This document shows positions 60,829 through 64,000 of a stretch of DNA of 64,000 nt, piece after piece. Made by a program: the position numbers and the translations under genes. The notes under the pieces are model-generated. The model had not been told where the DNA came from. It ran no database searches and saw nothing but the letters and a program-made list of their open reading frames with translations. Each line of letters begins with the position of its first letter. Position 1 is the first letter of the stretch. The stretch spans positions 68,964 through 132,963 of the forward strand of contig CAJJDP010000054.1 of assembly GCA_905182995.1 (NCBI GenBank), given 5' to 3'. This DNA comes from Paramecium octaurelia. Taxonomy: Eukaryota; Ciliophora; Oligohymenophorea; Peniculida; Parameciidae.

Positions 60829-61395
60829 ATGTCATATCTCCTACTTAAAATTCGATATGCCTTCTCTGTCTAAAGGGTACCGAATGGGACTCATTTAATT
60901 GTTGGATTGGGTAATCCTGGGAAAATTTATGAAAATACGAGACATAATGCTGGACAATAATTTGTTAAGCATATTGCTAAAGAGTTCGGCATAAAATTGA
61001 GTTATGGTTCAAATGGATCTATTGGATCATTTCAACACATAATCGTTTTTAATCCCCTCTCATTCATGAATTTTAGTGGTCATGCAATAAAAAAAATAGC
61101 GGATAAAGCTAATATTCAAACTAGCAATATTATTATTGTTCATGATGACCTAGACAATTTACCAGGAAGATGTAAGATCAAATAAGGAGGAAGTGCAGAA
61201 GGGCATAATGGGTTGAAATCCATTATCTAATATATGGATGATAAATTCATTAGATTAAAAATTGGAATAGGAAGACCTAATTCAAAAGACCCTGCAATTG
61301 TTAGTGATTATGTGATGAGCAAATTAGATTATGAACCATCATAACAAGCATTCAAATAAGGAATCATGCTTGTAAGACAACTCTTTAAATTTTGA
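60829..61395 (+). CDS. PTH1: peptidyl-tRNA hydrolase, bacterial (Pth) type
   Basis: Single exon, 188 aa. Pth signatures are complete: LIVGLGNPGKIYENTRHNAG with the catalytic His, NPLSFMNFSGHAI, IVHDDLDNLPGRCKIK with the conserved Asp, GGSAEGHNGLKSI and FIRLKIGIGRP. It frees tRNA from peptidyl-tRNAs lost by the ribosome. A 20-residue, basic N-terminal extension (MSYLLLKIRYAFSVQR) suggests import into mitochondria, as usual for this eukaryotic form. A second copy lacking its first two codons is at 62261-62821. Confidence 0.95.
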
Positions 61396-61423
61396 TGATC
61401 ATCTATCATTATAAGGTCATGCA

Positions 61424-61636
61424 TCATTCAATATAATTGGTTTCATCTAATAAAGTGTTGAATTCTGAATCAGTCAAAATATCCGAAAACTAACATTTTT
61501 CTTATCTCTATCTTGCATTCTTTCCCATTCTCCCACAGTCTCCTTTACCTCTATTCCAAACCATACCAACCATCAAAAATATCAAGCTCACTATCAATAT
61601 AGTGATTCCTTCAATCAAAAGATCGTTTTTTAACAT
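61424..61636 (-). CDS. small single-pass membrane protein
   Basis: 70 aa, ATG at 61634-61636, TGA at 61424-61426. One hydrophobic span close to the N-terminus (ITILIVSLIFLMVGMVW) followed by a basic stretch (RGKGDCGRMGKNARQR) and an acidic tail (DILTDSEFNTLLDETN). It converges with the Pth gene, 28 bp apart. Function unknown. A duplicate is at 62850-63062. Confidence 0.65.
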
Positions 61637-61717
61637 TTTTTTATTTTTATAATACTCAATATTAAATTCAATATAGTACAATAAATGTTTATTGCTATTC
61701 TCAATTATTCCTATTTT

Positions 61718-62259
61718 TCAAGCTTTATTATCATTAAATTGGAATAATCTAACAAATACTTGTTAAAATTATAAGGCAAACTACTCTTTTTGTTAGTCAT
61801 TCATATTAGCCATTTCTAAAGAATCATTCACGAACTTCGCCATCAAAATTGTGCTTCTTAATTAATTAAATTGTCCATTGCATTCACCTCGCTAAAATAC
61901 ATAATTTGAGTTATCAAACATAGCTTCAGTAATATGAAACCATTAACACTTAGACTGACAAATCACATTCCCGCTTGCATCTAAATATGCTAGAGTTTGG
62001 CACTTTAAGTGTTTGCAAGGGTCCTTATTTTAATTTAAGCTGCCTACTTATTTCTGAAATACTTTATTATAGATCAAGATGCAATTTTAAGATATTTTTA
62101 AATAAGTTGGATTAGGATATATTGCTGGTAATGCTTAATATTTTTTAAGGGATTACTATGGTTATTATTATTTATCTTATTGTTAAGGTTGGAGTTAAGG
62201 TAATTTTATATCTTCAGGCGTATGTAAAATTTTAGCTTATGTAGGCTATTAATATTATA
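61718..62259 (-). CDS. Gln-rich protein with Cys-containing C-terminus, partial
   Basis: Open frame ending TGA 61718-61720 and cut by the contig end at 62259. The upstream part is Gln/Pro-rich (LPQLQPQQQDKQQQPQQ); the C-terminal 110 residues are a well-formed domain-like region (NKDPCKHLKCQTLAYLDAS, GNVICQSKCQWFHITEAMF, FQRGECNGQFNQLRSTIL). It might be a small Cys-rich RNA- or protein-binding module; no family recognised. The start was not found. Confidence 0.6.
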
Positions 62260-62260
62260 N
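62260..62260. other. assembly gap (single N)
   Basis: Single N between the copies of direct repeat 5. Confidence 0.98.
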
Positions 62261-62821
62261 TATCTCCTACTTAAAATTCGATATGCCTTCTCTGTCTAAA
62301 GGGTACCGAATGGGACTCATTTAATTGTTGGATTGGGTAATCCTGGGAAAATTTATGAAAATACGAGACATAATGCTGGACAATAATTTGTTAAGCATAT
62401 TGCTAAAGAGTTCGGCATAAAATTGAGTTATGGTTCAAATGGATCTATTGGATCATTTCAACACATAATCGTTTTTAATCCCCTCTCATTCATGAATTTT
62501 AGTGGTCATGCAATAAAAAAAATAGCGGATAAAGCTAATATTCAAACTAGCAATATTATTATTGTTCATGATGACCTAGACAATTTACCAGGAAGATGTA
62601 AGATCAAATAAGGAGGAAGTGCAGAAGGGCATAATGGGTTGAAATCCATTATCTAATATATGGATGATAAATTCATTAGATTAAAAATTGGAATAGGAAG
62701 ACCTAATTCAAAAGACCCTGCAATTGTTAGTGATTATGTGATGAGCAAATTAGATTATGAACCATCATAACAAGCATTCAAATAAGGAATCATGCTTGTA
62801 AGACAACTCTTTAAATTTTGA
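62261..62821 (+). CDS. PTH1: peptidyl-tRNA hydrolase, duplicate lacking its start
   Basis: In-frame copy of 60835-61395 that lacks the first two codons because the contig starts inside the gene. Artefactual duplicate of the gene at 60829-61395. Confidence 0.85.
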
Positions 62822-62849
62822 TGATCATCTATCATTATAAGGTCATGCA

Positions 62850-63062
62850 TCATTCAATATAATTGGTTTCATCTAATAAAGTGTTGAATTCTGAATCAGT
62901 CAAAATATCCGAAAACTAACATTTTTCTTATCTCTATCTTGCATTCTTTCCCATTCTCCCACAGTCTCCTTTACCTCTATTCCAAACCATACCAACCATC
63001 AAAAATATCAAGCTCACTATCAATATAGTGATTCCTTCAATCAAAAGATCGTTTTTTAACAT
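62850..63062 (-). CDS. small single-pass membrane protein, duplicate copy
   Basis: Second copy of the ORF at 61424-61636 inside direct repeat 5. Confidence 0.6.
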
Positions 63063-63143
63063 TTTTTTATTTTTATAATACTCAATATTAAATTCAATAT
63101 AGTACAATAAATGTTTATTGCTATTCTCAATTATTCCTATTTT

Positions 63144-63720
63144 TCAAGCTTTATTATCATTAAATTGGAATAATCTAACAAATACTTGTTAAAATTATAA
63201 GGCAAACTACTCTTTTTGTTAGTCATTCATATTAGCCATTTCTAAAGAATCATTCACGAACTTCGCCATCAAAATTGTGCTTCTTAATTAATTAAATTGT
63301 CCATTGCATTCACCTCGCTAAAATACATAATTTGAGTTATCAAACATAGCTTCAGTAATATGAAACCATTAACACTTAGACTGACAAATCACATTCCCGC
63401 TTGCATCTAAATATGCTAGAGTTTGGCACTTTAAGTGTTTGCAAGGGTCCTTATTTTAATTTAAGCTGCCTACTTATTTCTGAAATACTTTATTATAGAT
63501 CAAGATGCAATTTTAAGATATTTTTAAATAAGTTGGATTAGGATATATTGCTGGTAATGCTTAATATTTTTTAAGGGATTACTATGGTTATTATTATTTA
63601 TCTTATTGTTAAGGTTGGAGTTAAGGTAATTTTATATCTTCAGGCGTATGTAAAATTTTAGCTTATGTAGGCTATTAATATTATATATTTTATGGGTATA
63701 CATATGTATTTAATGATCTT
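63144..63720 (-). CDS. Gln-rich/Cys protein, copy continuing upstream
   Basis: Same C-terminal region as 61718-62259, here on the contig that continues rightwards. The frame stays open past the repeat boundary with a plausible start region rich in Tyr/Gln (TYVYPQNIQYQQPTQ). No in-frame ATG was found before about 63720, so the 5' end is open: it may use an intron or an exon further right. Confidence 0.5.
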
Positions 63721-64000
63721 TAAATAAATTCTTAGTTTGTTTATATTTAATTAAATTGTTCTTATTTTTCGATTTAATAAAAAAATGCTGATTTGATAAA
63801 TTTATTTGTTGTATGGTCTTAGTCTAAAACTGATTAAATTTACTCTATGTTATAATACTATTTTACACATAGGTATTTCAATATGGAGTTAGTTTTACTA
63901 TTTAACTTCTTATCTCTATTATTTTGTGCTTATTCCTGTTCTTTAGTATTATTTTATTGTGGTTTAATTGGTTAATTATTTTCTATAAAATTACGGAATT
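63721..64000. other. AT-rich right edge
   Basis: No confident feature; may contain the first exon and promoter of the Gln-rich gene. Confidence 0.4.

Larger units (their letters stand above)
60835..62259. repeat. direct repeat 5, left copy (contig overlap)
   Basis: 1425 bp repeated at 62261-63685 (offset 1426), identical by eye, around the N at 62260. Confidence 0.95.
62261..63685. repeat. direct repeat 5, right copy (contig overlap)
   Basis: 1425 bp matching 60835-62259; unique sequence resumes at 63686. Confidence 0.95.

Noticed and set aside
1-64000. CRISPR arrays, insertion sequences, transposons or prophage-like elements
   Set aside because: No spaced short repeats, no transposase or integrase motif and no terminal inverted repeats were seen; the repeats present are assembly overlaps and simple TA/TTA tracts.

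Overview
The window is nuclear DNA of a ciliate, most probably the macronuclear genome of a Paramecium species. In-frame TAA and TAG occur throughout conserved genes at glutamine positions, every convincing gene ends in TGA, and introns are extremely short (19-35 nt, mostly GTA...TAG). The DNA is AT-rich, genes are packed on both strands, and convergent stop codons can lie 7-13 bp apart. A standard-code ORF search breaks these genes into pieces, so all gene models below use the ciliate code with micro-introns removed by hand. In most multi-exon genes the summed exon length is an exact multiple of three, which is an internal check on the models.

Layout. 1-9.3 kb: end of a Rab-like GTPase, then a stomatin-like gene and a pecanex homologue flanked by two paralogous Myb/SANT-like genes. 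9.7-15 kb: a SET-domain methyltransferase, an unknown protein, a serine carboxypeptidase and a cyclin. 15-24 kb: two paralogous multi-pass membrane proteins, an AGC-type pseudokinase, a WD40 protein, an ADP-sugar-type Nudix hydrolase and a second WD40 protein. 24-29 kb: one large unknown protein (about 1180 aa) split by an assembly gap. 29-38 kb: an Aurora-type kinase, the AP-2 sigma subunit, an ankyrin-repeat protein and an intronless 1274-aa type I membrane protein. 38-45 kb: a beta-propeller-like protein, two cysteine-rich secreted surface-antigen-like proteins, and three consecutive ORFs joined by ATGA overlaps. 45-52 kb: an NSUN2-type RNA m5C methyltransferase with a polyglutamine tract coded by TAA repeats, a RING-H2 protein and an EamA transporter. 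52-64 kb: a coiled-coil protein, a secreted protein, the ciliary protein CFAP52, bacterial-type peptidyl-tRNA hydrolase, a small membrane protein and a Gln-rich partial gene.

Five pairs of apparently identical direct repeats (about 1.3-1.5 kb) each flank a single N (positions 3947, 27096, 50062, 54260, 62260). They look like unmerged contig overlaps, not biology; each duplicated gene piece should be counted once. After collapsing them the window holds about 57 kb of unique sequence.

The genes are mostly ordinary housekeeping, signalling, trafficking and ciliary functions with no operon logic. The most unusual signals are the pseudokinase, the two successive ATGA stop/start overlaps, the 97-bp same-strand overlap near 24 kb, the degenerate Rab P-loop at the left edge, and a perfect GAAA-capped hairpin in an intergenic region. 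I saw no new multi-gene defence or mobile system.
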